Shown: positions 1 to 6,403 of the stretch, in pieces
Layout of the letters: every line of letters starts with the position of its first letter
Position numbering within the stretch: the stretch's first letter is position 1
Assembly (NCBI GenBank): GCA_022736535.1
Contig: DZCT01000261.1
Location: forward strand, 1 to 7,245
Origin: Desulfatirhabdium butyrativorans
Lineage (GTDB): Bacteria; Desulfobacterota; Desulfobacteria; Desulfobacterales; JAIFKL01
Direction of reading: 5' to 3'
Length of the DNA: 7,245 nucleotides
Program-made: the position numbers and the translations under genes
The notes under the pieces: model-generated
Told to the model about the DNA's origin: nothing
The model's database searches: none
Seen by the model: the letters and a program-made list of their open reading frames with translations, nothing else

Positions 1-8
1 CCAATCCT

Positions 9-1106
9 TCAATCCTGACAATCCTGTCTCTCCGCAAGTTTGTCAAACCATGCTTTGACTACCGCATGTACCAGCGAGGCAAGCGGAATGGCGAAAAACA
101 GTCCCCATAATCCCCAGAGGCTGCCGAATACCAATATCGCAATAATAATGCCGACCGGATGCAGGTTGACCACGCCGGAAAGCAGCAGCGGCACCAGCAG
201 GTTGCCGTCCAACGCCTGAATAATGCTCAAGGCAATCATCACATAGGCAAAATCCGAACCCCATCCCCACTGAAAATAGGCAACCAATGCCACCGGCAGA
301 AACATCACCGTTGCGCCGATATAAGGCACAAGCACCGACAATCCCACAAAAAACGACAGCAGCATGGTGAAATCCAGTTTGAAAAACCTGAACGTAATGT
401 ATGTCACGCCCCACACAATCAGAATTTCCCATATCTTGCCCCGCACATAATTTCCGGTCTGCTGGTTCACTTCATGCCAGACCTGAGTTGCCAGCCGGCG
501 CTCTTTTGGAAGAAAACTTTTTATCCATTCGATAATCATTGTCTTATCTTTGAGGAAAAAGAAAATCATCAGCGGCACAAGGATCGAGTAAACCAGAATG
601 GTGATGATACTTTTTACAGAAGCCAAAGAAAAAGAAAAAAATCCCTGAACCAAGTTCGTCAATTTTGATTTTACCATACTGATAAGTTCCGAACTTAAAG
701 AATTAACCATATCTTTCAATTCCTGATCGGAGATAAATCCGGGATAGCGTTCCGGCAGTTCCGTCAGAACTTTCTGTCCTTTTTCAATCATCGAAGGCAG
801 TTTCTGCACCAGTTCGCCGATCTGCTCCGACAGGAGCGGCAGCAGCCCCACAATTGAGATGATGATACACGTCATAAAAATGATATAGACCAGCAGCACC
901 GCCGCCATGCGGGGCACCCGACACTTCTGAAGCCAAGCCACCATTCCCTCAAGCAGATAGGCAATCACGATGCTGATAAACACCGGCGTGAGCATGTTTC
1001 CCATGATGAAGATGAGCGCAAATCCGAGAACCAGCAGAAAAGCCAGCGTCAGTACCTGGGGGTCCGTAAAACGACGATTGATCCAGTTGCGAAGCAGTTC
1101 GATCAT
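9..1106 (-). CDS. perM: AI-2E family transporter, PerM-like membrane protein
   Basis: The 365-residue product is a polytopic inner-membrane protein of the AI-2E/PerM/YdiK family, whose members are proposed permeases or ion-coupled exporters; its substrate cannot be read from sequence. Hydrophobic segments lie near residues 18-35, 38-55, 68-91, 162-186, 225-243, 246-280, 285-310 and 317-350. A large polar loop (about 92-160) follows the third, as is usual in the family. Signature stretches are VPYIGA (260-265), LDGNLLVP (299-306), NLHPVGII (314-321) and FFAIPLA (337-343). These, plus RRFTDP near the start and VNQQTGNYVRG mid-protein, resemble E. coli PerM as I recall it, and the length matches (about 353 aa there). 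The start at 1106 is chosen because AAAGGAGA sits 5 bases upstream; the frame stays open to 1277 but that would overlap the TPR/GT41 gene. It lies 76 bp after that gene on the same strand, so co-transcription is possible, though a hairpin lies between them. The symbol is by resemblance, not function. Confidence 0.9.
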   Translation of the reverse strand: MIELLRNWINRRFTDPQVLTLAFLLVLGFALIFIMGNMLTPVFISIVIAYLLEGMVAWLQKCRVPRMAAVLLVYIIFMTCIIISIVGLLPLLSEQIGELVQKLPSMIEKGQKVLTELPERYPGFISDQELKDMVNSLSSELISMVKSKLTNLVQGFFSFSLASVKSIITILVYSILVPLMIFFFLKDKTMIIEWIKSFLPKERRLATQVWHEVNQQTGNYVRGKIWEILIVWGVTYITFRFFKLDFTMLLSFFVGLSVLVPYIGATVMFLPVALVAYFQWGWGSDFAYVMIALSIIQALDGNLLVPLLLSGVVNLHPVGIIIAILVFGSLWGLWGLFFAIPLASLVHAVVKAWFDKLAERQDCQD

Positions 1107-1111
1107 AATTG

Positions 1112-1119
1112 TCTCCTTT
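1112..1119 (-). promoter_or_regulatory. Strong ribosome binding site of the PerM-like gene
   Basis: On the minus strand AAAGGAGA is followed by a five-base spacer and ATG at 1106. It decides the start against the longer open frame that begins at 1277 inside the upstream coding sequence. Confidence 0.75.
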
Positions 1120-1128
1120 GTATAGGCG

Positions 1129-1166
1129 GGTGCGAGGTGCGGGGGCTTTTCCCCTGACCTCTTACC
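1129..1166. repeat. Imperfect inverted repeat (hairpin) between TPR/GT41 and PerM genes
   Basis: Arms at 1129-1144 and 1151-1166 are complementary at 12 of 16 positions, with the six-base loop GCTTTT. The apex is a clean GGGG/CCCC pairing. On the minus strand the right arm comes first after the TPR/GT41 stop, so the transcript could fold here. There is no T-run after the hairpin, so a classical intrinsic terminator is not supported; it may be an attenuator or mRNA-stability structure, or just a by-product of the heptad repeats that form both arms. Confidence 0.55.
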
Positions 1167-1181
1167 TCTAACCCCTAACCT
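1154..1181. repeat. Heptanucleotide tandem repeat, four units
   Basis: Four consecutive heptads fit CTNACCY at 1154-1160, 1161-1167, 1168-1174 and 1175-1181. Two inverted units of related form, GGTGCGA and GGTGCGG, lie at 1129-1142. The array fills most of the 76-bp gap after the TPR/GT41 stop codon at 1183. A related array is found inside that gene at 3194-3221. Confidence 0.7.
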
Positions 1182-1182
1182 T

Positions 1183-3858
1183 CTATCCAATCGCTCTCGG
1201 CTTTTGTCCGGAGAGAAAAATCCGCCGCATCTCTTTGTAAACATTCTCCAAATCTCTGACAAACCTCGGCGTGTCAAACAGCGGCGATGTGAGACGATTT
1301 TTGTCCAATTTCTTTCGGACTGCGTTTAACTCATCCGAATGACTCGCCAGACGTACACAAAGCTGTTCATATTCCGTCAGAGTATGCGTAACGAGTTCAG
1401 GCAAGCCGACGGCGGTCAGGACGCTTGCGGCGACGCGGGACGCGTAATGTCCGCCCTGCAATGTCACCACCGGAACGCCCGCCCACAAGGCATCGCTTGT
1501 AGTCGTATGTCCGTTGTAAACTCTTGTATCCAAAATCAAATCCGCAAGCTTGATGCGGGCGAGATAATCCGCTTTTGTCGGCAATTTGTCTGCAAAGCAT
1601 ATTCTTTCCCCCGCGACGCCCCTGAGTTGCGCTTCATGTCTCACATTTTTCTCGCCGGTCTCGCTTTTTTTGGGCAGCCACAGAATGCTTTTCGGTATTT
1701 GTCGGAGAATTTTCATCCACGTATCAAACATAATCGGCTCGATTTTATAGCCGTGGTTAAATGAGCAAAAGACAAAACTGTCTTCTGAAAGCCCGAAATC
1801 CGAGCGTTTCCATTGTCTGTCCGAAATTTCCTGCTGGCGGTCATTGACCTGAAAACAGTGAGGCATACAGGCAAATTTTTCTGTATAGAAAGCCGCGTGA
1901 TCCGGGGGCGTCACAATTCTGTCCGTGAGGATGTAGTCAAAGAAATCCGCGCCGCTCGTTCCCGGAAAACCGAGATAAGAGACCTGAACCGGCGCGGGAC
2001 GGAGCGCGCAGATTTCCAATCTGCCGTCTTTTGTGTGTCCGGTCAGTTCGATTAGAATATCCACCTGATTCTGACAGATACATTTTGCCGCGTCCGCGTG
2101 GCTGTGACCGCGAATATCAACAAACTTGTCGCAGTCCTGCTGTATCCGCTTCCGGTAATAACTCGCGTCGTCGGGTCCGTAGGAATAGCAGAAGACATTA
2201 AATTCCTCCCGATTGTGCAGACCGAAGACGCCGAGCATGAGATGAGATATTGCATGATTGCGAAAGTCATTTGAAAGATAAGCGACTGTAATTTTTTGTG
2301 AAGGATTACTTTTTCGTTCATCAAAAGCAAAATGAATCCCCAAGTTTGACATGGGTTTTGCCAGGGCTTTTGCCCAAGATTTCGCCACCGCCAAGTTGCG
2401 AGACAAATCCATCGTTCTTCCCACATTCATAAAAGGGCTTTCCGAGGTTTTGACGCCTTCCCGCAATTCCTGATCCGTGAGCGAATCCAATTTGGCTGAA
2501 AGCTGTGCGAGTTCAAGCCAAGCGCAGGTTTGCTGCAATTCGTGGATGAGACAACTGTAAGCCTTTGTGTAATTCGGGTTGATCTCCAATGCTTTTCGGT
2601 AGGACAGAATTGCCTCATCTGTCTTGCTTTGCTCTTTTAAAGCATTTCCGAGATTGTTCAAAGCTTCCGGATAGTTCGGATTGATTTGCAGGGCTTTCCG
2701 ATAATACTTCACCGCCTCGTCCACATTGCCCGCGTCCTGAAGCGCGGTCCCCATGTCGTTGCAGATCACCGCGTCATCGGGGCGGATTTGCAGGGCTTTC
2801 TGATAACAGACAATCGCCTCGACAATCCTGCGCTGCTCCATCAGCGCAAAAGCCATATTGCCGTAAGCCTCGACAAAATTCGGATTGATTTTCAGCGCGT
2901 TCTGATAACAGGCAATTGCCTCCTCGGTTCTGCCCCGATCCTGAAACGTGATGCCGAGGGTGTTGTGATAAGCCGGTTTGCCGGGGTTCAGTTGAATCGC
3001 CCGTGTAACCAGTTTCACCGCCTCATCTTTTCTCCCGGACTGGTGGCAGATCACGGCGCAGAGATGCAGCGATTCCGCATGATCCGGATTGACTGCAAGC
3101 ACTTTTCGGTAAATGTCTTCCGCGTGCCGGGTCTGTCCGGCTTGATGATATTGAATTGCCTGCTTTATCTCAGCCTCGATGTTGAATAGTGCGGGTTCGA
3201 GGTTCGGGGTCAGCGGTAAAGGGGCGGCCGGAAGCTTGTCGCTTGCTGCTCGCAGCGATGTCTCTGTTTTGCCCTGTTTTCCGAGCATATTCGCTATTTT
3301 ATTATATGCTTGCGCCTCATTCGGCTGAAGTTCCGCCGCACGGCGATAACTCGTGGCAGCCTCGTCAAATCTGCCCTGATCTTTGAGCGTAAGCCCCATA
3401 TTTTTATAGGCTTTCACAAAATCCGGCTTGATGCTCACTGCCCGCTGATACGCGGCGATTGCCTCCTCAAATCTGCCCTGATCCCTGAGTACATTTCCCA
3501 TATTGTTATGAGTTTCCGCATAATCCGGCTGAATTTGCAGGCTTTTCCGATAGCAGGCAAGGGCATCGTCAAACCTGCCCTGCGCCCTGAAACACGCGCC
3601 GAGACTGTTGCAGTAATCCGGATTTCCCGGCACAAGCTGAAGGGCTTTGGCGATCAGGTTTACCGCGGCTGCATTGTTGCCGGTCTGATGCGCGAGAAGT
3701 CCCAGCAGATGCAGACCGTCCGGATGGTTGGGCTGAAGCGCCAGTATTTTTCTGTAAATTGCTTCTGCTTCCCGGAATCGCCCGGCTTGGTGATGCTGAA
3801 CGGCTGCGGACAATTCGCTCGGAATATCGAAGTGATTCGGATGTAGAGATATATTCAT
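1183..3858 (-). CDS. TPR-repeat protein with O-GlcNAc transferase (GT41/SPINDLY-like) catalytic domain
   Basis: The 891-residue product is a probable cytosolic protein glycosyltransferase: TPRs bind acceptor proteins and the C-terminal GT-B domain transfers a sugar from a nucleotide sugar. GT41 enzymes use UDP-GlcNAc, while plant SPINDLY uses GDP-fucose; the donor here is unknown. Two TPR blocks are visible, residues about 13-198 and 226-435, separated by a Pro/Leu-rich linker (about 199-225). The catalytic part runs from about 520 to 878. It holds DFRNHAISHLM (531-541; H535 matches the conserved His of OGT), LRPAPVQVSYLGFPGTSGA (619-637), FNHGYKIEP (700-708; K705 matches the UDP-binding Lys) and NGHTTTSD (782-789; the nucleotide-binding His-Thr-Thr). 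All landmarks are present, so the enzyme looks intact. The ATG at 3858 lacks a clear Shine-Dalgarno sequence and lies 23 bp after a palindromic repeat element. The second TPR block reads like the N-terminus of another such protein, suggesting internal duplication or fusion. The methyltransferase gene lies upstream on the same strand. Confidence 0.93.
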   Translation of the reverse strand: MNISLHPNHFDIPSELSAAVQHHQAGRFREAEAIYRKILALQPNHPDGLHLLGLLAHQTGNNAAAVNLIAKALQLVPGNPDYCNSLGACFRAQGRFDDALACYRKSLQIQPDYAETHNNMGNVLRDQGRFEEAIAAYQRAVSIKPDFVKAYKNMGLTLKDQGRFDEAATSYRRAAELQPNEAQAYNKIANMLGKQGKTETSLRAASDKLPAAPLPLTPNLEPALFNIEAEIKQAIQYHQAGQTRHAEDIYRKVLAVNPDHAESLHLCAVICHQSGRKDEAVKLVTRAIQLNPGKPAYHNTLGITFQDRGRTEEAIACYQNALKINPNFVEAYGNMAFALMEQRRIVEAIVCYQKALQIRPDDAVICNDMGTALQDAGNVDEAVKYYRKALQINPNYPEALNNLGNALKEQSKTDEAILSYRKALEINPNYTKAYSCLIHELQQTCAWLELAQLSAKLDSLTDQELREGVKTSESPFMNVGRTMDLSRNLAVAKSWAKALAKPMSNLGIHFAFDERKSNPSQKITVAYLSNDFRNHAISHLMLGVFGLHNREEFNVFCYSYGPDDASYYRKRIQQDCDKFVDIRGHSHADAAKCICQNQVDILIELTGHTKDGRLEICALRPAPVQVSYLGFPGTSGADFFDYILTDRIVTPPDHAAFYTEKFACMPHCFQVNDRQQEISDRQWKRSDFGLSEDSFVFCSFNHGYKIEPIMFDTWMKILRQIPKSILWLPKKSETGEKNVRHEAQLRGVAGERICFADKLPTKADYLARIKLADLILDTRVYNGHTTTSDALWAGVPVVTLQGGHYASRVAASVLTAVGLPELVTHTLTEYEQLCVRLASHSDELNAVRKKLDKNRLTSPLFDTPRFVRDLENVYKEMRRIFLSGQKPRAIG
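3194..3221. repeat. Heptad repeat inside the TPR/GT41 coding sequence (inter-block linker)
   Basis: On the plus strand four consecutive seven-base units of form GGTNNNN occupy 3194-3200, 3201-3207, 3208-3214 and 3215-3221; the first two are GGTTCGA and GGTTCGG. On the coding strand they give residues 213-222, PLPLTPNLEP, in the linker between the two TPR blocks. The stretch 3191-3209 matches the noncoding 1126-1144 at 17 of 19 positions. A seven-base period does not follow the codon period, which points to a formerly noncoding repeat. Confidence 0.65.
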
Positions 3859-3881
3859 TTTTTTAGTCTGTTATGTCTTTT

Positions 3882-4034
3882 TCTCGTTCCCACGCTCTGC
3901 GTGGGAATGCAGCCCGGACGCTCCGCGTCCGAACAGTAGAACGGCCATGGCTGAGACAGATTAACCCGTTTAAGGTGTGAAACGGGTTGATCTGATTTTA
4001 GCCGGGCCGTTCTACGCGGAGCGTGGGAACGAGA
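3882..4034. repeat. 153-bp nested palindromic element (MITE-like, no coding capacity)
   Basis: The ends are 20-bp inverted repeats with one mismatch: TCTCGTTCCCACGCTCTGCG at 3882-3901 against the complement of 4015-4034. Inside are two small perfect hairpins with three-base loops (3887-3895/3899-3907 and 3915-3921/3925-3931). A long nested hairpin follows: GTAGAACGGCC (3936-3946) pairs with 4005-4015, and a 15-base arm (3957-3971) pairs with 3980-3994 at 14 of 15 positions. The left terminal arm can pair with itself or with the right end, so two folds compete. No ORF inside is credible. I see no clear target-site duplication. It sits 23 bp upstream of the TPR/GT41 start, so it probably lies in that gene's leader or promoter region. 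Part of the sequence recurs at 6818-6870. Confidence 0.8.
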
Positions 4035-4073
4035 CAAACGCCATTGGACGCAGGAGGGCTGCGGCGGTAATTG

Positions 4074-4102
4074 TAAGGTGGGCAGCAAGCTGCCCACCCT
4101 AC
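4074..4102. repeat. 29-bp palindromic repeat, copy 1
   Basis: The core GGTGGGCAGC, a two-base AA loop and GCTGCCCACC form a perfect 10-bp stem at 4078-4099. The full 29 bases are identical to 5563-5591, in the same orientation. It lies 15 bp beyond the methyltransferase stop, where it could act as a transcript 3'-end structure. No T-run follows on the minus strand, so an intrinsic terminator is not supported. Confidence 0.8.
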
Positions 4103-4117
4103 TGCTGAACCCTTATT

Positions 4118-5359
4118 TTATTTATACGGGTGTTCTCCGTTAAGATAATCCGTCAGCCTGCCCTCATGTTCTATAAAAATTTCATTGACATGAATATTGT
4201 TTTGTCTCATCTCTTCCAGAATGTCTTTGGCTCTCCACTGAGGCGGAATGATAATCATATCTGCCGGATATTCAAGCAGATAATCCCGAAATCGTATTTC
4301 CTGACCGGTTCCGGGGACAAAAGTCCCGACTTTCTCAGGGTCAGAATCCACAACTACCGGAAAGCGTCTGGCGTCAAGCCGGTAACGGTTGATAAAAGCA
4401 GCAGATTTGCCCGTGCCGCCCCATATTGCAATGCTTTTGCCGCTGTTGTGCAGGACATCCAATTGCTGCATAATATGTATTTCCGACTCCCGAATTTTGT
4501 TGCAGAATGACAACGCAGACGCGGCTGTCCGAACCTGCGCCTCACAGCAGCCTAATTTTGCAAAGGCGCAGATCACTTCTCCGTCATAGATGCGCTCGAT
4601 TTTACGGATTTCCACGCCGCAGCGTTCAAGCATTTTCCGAAAAGACAATGTGGTAAACTGCGAATTATGTTCATAATAAAAATCCACAGACCGCCCGGTT
4701 TCAACCGCGCGGTCTATGCAGGGAACTTCGATGTAAAGTTCGGGCTGCAAGCCGATGCACGCGGCTGAAAATGAGAGACTCTGAACAAATCCGAGGGGAT
4801 TCATCAGATGCTCCAGCACATGACGGCTGATAATCAGGTGGGGGCGGAACTCCGGCATATCCCGCCGGGCTTCAAACAGAGACGAGTGAAAACGCAGATT
4901 CGGCATTTCCGAAGACGTTGCGCCGTTAGGGTCAAATCCGATATAAATGCCGTCGTTGCGCTCTTTTGCCAACCCGGACAGAAAACTGCCGTCGCCGTGA
5001 CCGATTTCCACGACAAGCGGCTTGTCCGGCAGACTGCTGATAATTTCCTGTTTTATCAGCTTGATATTCTCTGACCAGATCATCCCTTTGTTGAACATCA
5101 GATTGGGTTTTCGGGCGTATGGCACTTTGGTATAATCAAAAGCCGCATTGTAAACATGACCGCATTCCACGCATCGGACAAAATCCAGCGGCAGACGCTG
5201 CATGGCTTTTGCCTCGCCCGAACTGCGGGGCCAGGCGACAGTGGCAAGGGGCTGCAATGCCGGATCCAGAAACGGCACAGCCACATGATGCGCGCAGGCA
5301 GGGCAGGTTTCCAGCCTCAAGGAATTTACAAGCGGATCAACAGGATTGTTTTCATTCAT
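4118..5359 (-). CDS. Class I SAM-dependent methyltransferase, sugar C-methyltransferase-like
   Basis: The 413-residue product has the three-part layout of sugar C-methyltransferases (TylCIII/NovU/TcaB9 type). An N-terminal zinc knuckle has C19-x2-C22 and C63-x2-C66. A SAM-binding Rossmann domain has motif I VVEIGHGDG (116-124) and a later SRHVLEH (178-184). A C-terminal second Rossmann-like domain has AIWGGTGKSAAF (311-322) and ends in a beta-strand-rich tail. YYEH (228-231) resembles the Tyr/Glu-His active-site signature of C-3 sugar methyltransferases, but I cannot assign the substrate. It probably acts in the cytosol on a nucleotide sugar for surface glycan or secondary-metabolite synthesis. 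The start at 5359 is chosen because AGAGG lies six bases upstream; the frame is open to 5446, but the added residues overlap the predicted promoter. The gene is flanked by identical 29-bp palindromes. It is divergent from the ABC ATPase and shares a strand with the TPR/GT41 gene. Confidence 0.88.
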   Translation of the reverse strand: MNENNPVDPLVNSLRLETCPACAHHVAVPFLDPALQPLATVAWPRSSGEAKAMQRLPLDFVRCVECGHVYNAAFDYTKVPYARKPNLMFNKGMIWSENIKLIKQEIISSLPDKPLVVEIGHGDGSFLSGLAKERNDGIYIGFDPNGATSSEMPNLRFHSSLFEARRDMPEFRPHLIISRHVLEHLMNPLGFVQSLSFSAACIGLQPELYIEVPCIDRAVETGRSVDFYYEHNSQFTTLSFRKMLERCGVEIRKIERIYDGEVICAFAKLGCCEAQVRTAASALSFCNKIRESEIHIMQQLDVLHNSGKSIAIWGGTGKSAAFINRYRLDARRFPVVVDSDPEKVGTFVPGTGQEIRFRDYLLEYPADMIIIPPQWRAKDILEEMRQNNIHVNEIFIEHEGRLTDYLNGEHPYK

Positions 5360-5365
5360 TAAAAA

Positions 5366-5370
5366 CCTCT
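5366..5370 (-). promoter_or_regulatory. Ribosome binding site of the methyltransferase gene
   Basis: AGAGG on the minus strand, six bases before ATG at 5359. It fixes the start of the methyltransferase and argues against the in-frame ATG at 5446. Confidence 0.6.
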
Positions 5371-5417
5371 CAGATAAAATAAACCGGATGTTTCGGCTGC
5401 TGTTTTGTTTAAAAAGA

Positions 5418-5446
5418 AATATAGCAATGATGAGTGAAAAGTGCAA
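5418..5446 (-). promoter_or_regulatory. Predicted sigma-70-type promoter of the methyltransferase gene
   Basis: On the minus strand TTGCAC (5441-5446) and TATATT (5418-5423) are separated by exactly 17 bases. The -10 box matches the consensus at 5 of 6 positions, the -35 box only weakly. Initiation would fall near 5410, leaving a leader of about 50 bases. The same architecture is seen before the small plus-strand gene at 6587-6615. Visual prediction only. Confidence 0.45.
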
Positions 5447-5492
5447 ATGAAAGTAATATGAAGGAAAATTTATAAAAAAGACTTGCCATTTT

Positions 5493-5510
5493 TTTAAGGA
5501 TTATTTAAGG
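5493..5510. repeat. Short direct repeat TTTAAGG, 11-bp period
   Basis: TTTAAGG occurs at 5493-5499 and 5504-5510, one helical turn apart, in the AT-rich divergent gap between the methyltransferase and ABC ATPase genes. It lies about 47 bases upstream of the predicted methyltransferase -35 box. It could be a regulator site, but chance is likely in such AT-rich DNA. Confidence 0.2.
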
Positions 5511-5527
5511 TTATATGAATTTTTTTA

Positions 5528-5548
5528 TTCCCGCGTGGGGCGTGGGAA
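5528..5548. repeat. Degenerate copy of the TTCCCACGC hairpin
   Basis: TTCCCGCG (5528-5535) and CGTGGGAA (5541-5548) pair at 7 of 8 positions around a five-base loop. This resembles the hairpin at 3887-3907 in the nested element. As in the first gap, a GGTGGGCAGC palindrome follows, 15 bases later. It is probably a worn remnant of the same repeat family. Confidence 0.5.
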
Positions 5549-5562
5549 CTGATACCGAACAA

Positions 5563-5591
5563 TAAGGTGGGCAGCAAGCTGCCCACCCTAC
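5563..5591. repeat. 29-bp palindromic repeat, copy 2
   Basis: Identical over 29 bases to 4074-4102 and in the same orientation, with the same 10-bp stem and AA loop. It lies 47 bp before the ABC ATPase start on the plus strand, so it would fall in that gene's leader if transcription begins upstream. The two copies bracket the methyltransferase gene. Confidence 0.8.
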
Positions 5592-5638
5592 ACCTGTCTT
5601 TGAAAAGGGGGAATAAAAACTGAAAGGATTCATGCCTT

Positions 5639-6370
5639 ATGATTGATGTCCGCAATATTTACAAAAGCTTTTTTATTCCGCATGAAGTTCATGCCCTTGT
5701 TGACGTGTCAAATAAAATCAAAGCCGGGGAGGTGGTGGTCGTTATCGGTCCTTCGGGTTCCGGCAAAAGCACCTTTCTCCGGTGTCTGAACCGTTTGGAA
5801 AGAGCCGATGCCGGGCATATCTTCATTGACGGGACAGATATTCTTGACCCGAAAACCGATATAAGCAAAATTCGGACAGAAATGGGAATGGTCTTTCAGT
5901 CTCTCAATCTTTTTCCGCATAAAACCGTGCTGGACAACGTGACGCTCGCGCAGCGGGTCGTCCGCAAACGCTCAAAAGAAGCGGCAGCGGAAAAGGCGAT
6001 GGCGCTGCTTGAGAAAGTGGGAATTAAAGACAAGATAAATGTCTATCCTGAGCAGTTGTCCGGCGGGCAGCAGCAGCGGGCAGCGATTGCCCGTGCGCTT
6101 GCCATGGACCCCAAAGTGATGCTCTTTGACGAACCCACATCCGCATTGGACCCGGAGATGATCGGCGAAGTGCTGGAGGTGATGAAAAATCTTGCCAAAG
6201 AAGGCATGACCATGGTGGTCGTGACGCATGAAATGGGATTTGCAGCGTCCGTAGCGGATCGGGTGATTTTTATGGATCAGGGTTCGATTGTGGAAGAAGG
6301 CAAGCCCGAACATTTTTTCAGCCATCCGGTCAATGAAAGAACAAAACTTTTTCTGAGTCAGATTTTGTGA
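5639..6370 (+). CDS. Polar amino acid ABC transporter ATP-binding protein (GlnQ-type)
   Basis: The 243-residue product is a complete ABC ATPase that would energise uptake of a polar amino acid by an inner-membrane permease. Walker A is GPSGSGKS (37-44), the Q-loop has Q87 in FQSLNLFPH (86-94), the signature is LSGGQQQR (140-147), Walker B is MLFDEP (161-166) with D164/E165, the D-loop is SALD (168-171) and the switch His is H197 in VVTHEMG. FPHKTVLDNV and the 240-residue length fit the GlnQ/HisP/ArtP group; which amino acid is carried cannot be told. The ATG at 5639 is preceded by AAAGGA with a 10-base spacer; an ATG at 5632 hits a stop after four codons. No permease or binding-protein gene lies beside it: upstream is a divergent methyltransferase, and downstream a 308-bp repeat-bearing gap and an unrelated small gene. 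It probably pairs with a permease encoded elsewhere. Confidence 0.95.
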   Translation: MIDVRNIYKSFFIPHEVHALVDVSNKIKAGEVVVVIGPSGSGKSTFLRCLNRLERADAGHIFIDGTDILDPKTDISKIRTEMGMVFQSLNLFPHKTVLDNVTLAQRVVRKRSKEAAAEKAMALLEKVGIKDKINVYPEQLSGGQQQRAAIARALAMDPKVMLFDEPTSALDPEMIGEVLEVMKNLAKEGMTMVVVTHEMGFAASVADRVIFMDQGSIVEEGKPEHFFSHPVNERTKLFLSQIL

Positions 6371-6403
6371 AAAAAGGGAACAGGAAATGTTGTGTCTTTA
6401 TGA

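Noticed and set aside
1107..1277. N-terminal extension of the PerM-like frame to an ATG at 1277
   Set aside because: It overlaps the end of the TPR/GT41 gene, reads through the heptad repeats, has charged non-family sequence, and a strong ribosome site marks the ATG at 1106.
2686..3846. Open frames of 167 and 178 codons on the plus strand
   Set aside because: They run antisense through the TPR blocks, and their length is explained by the 102-bp repeat structure of the real gene. Their products show TPR-antisense periodicity and no known domain.
3855..4097. 80-codon minus-strand frame before the TPR/GT41 gene
   Set aside because: It lies across the nested palindromic element and part of the 29-bp palindrome, has no ribosome site, and encodes a low-complexity product.
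4078..4099. Intrinsic terminator after the methyltransferase
   Set aside because: The stem is strong, but no T-run follows on the minus strand, and the identical unit occurs upstream of the ABC ATPase, so it is called as a dispersed repeat.
4405..4428. GGTGKS in the methyltransferase as an ATP-binding P-loop
   Set aside because: It lies at the glycine-rich turn of the C-terminal Rossmann-like domain common to sugar C-methyltransferases; no Walker B partner is visible.
5360..5446. N-terminal extension of the methyltransferase to an ATG at 5446
   Set aside because: The added residues cover the predicted promoter and AT-rich leader, and AGAGG is well placed for the ATG at 5359. The hydrophobic start it would add is not typical of the family.
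5474..5490. Sigma-54 promoter (TGGCA on the minus strand)
   Set aside because: The required GC element at the right distance is missing; a T-run stands there instead.
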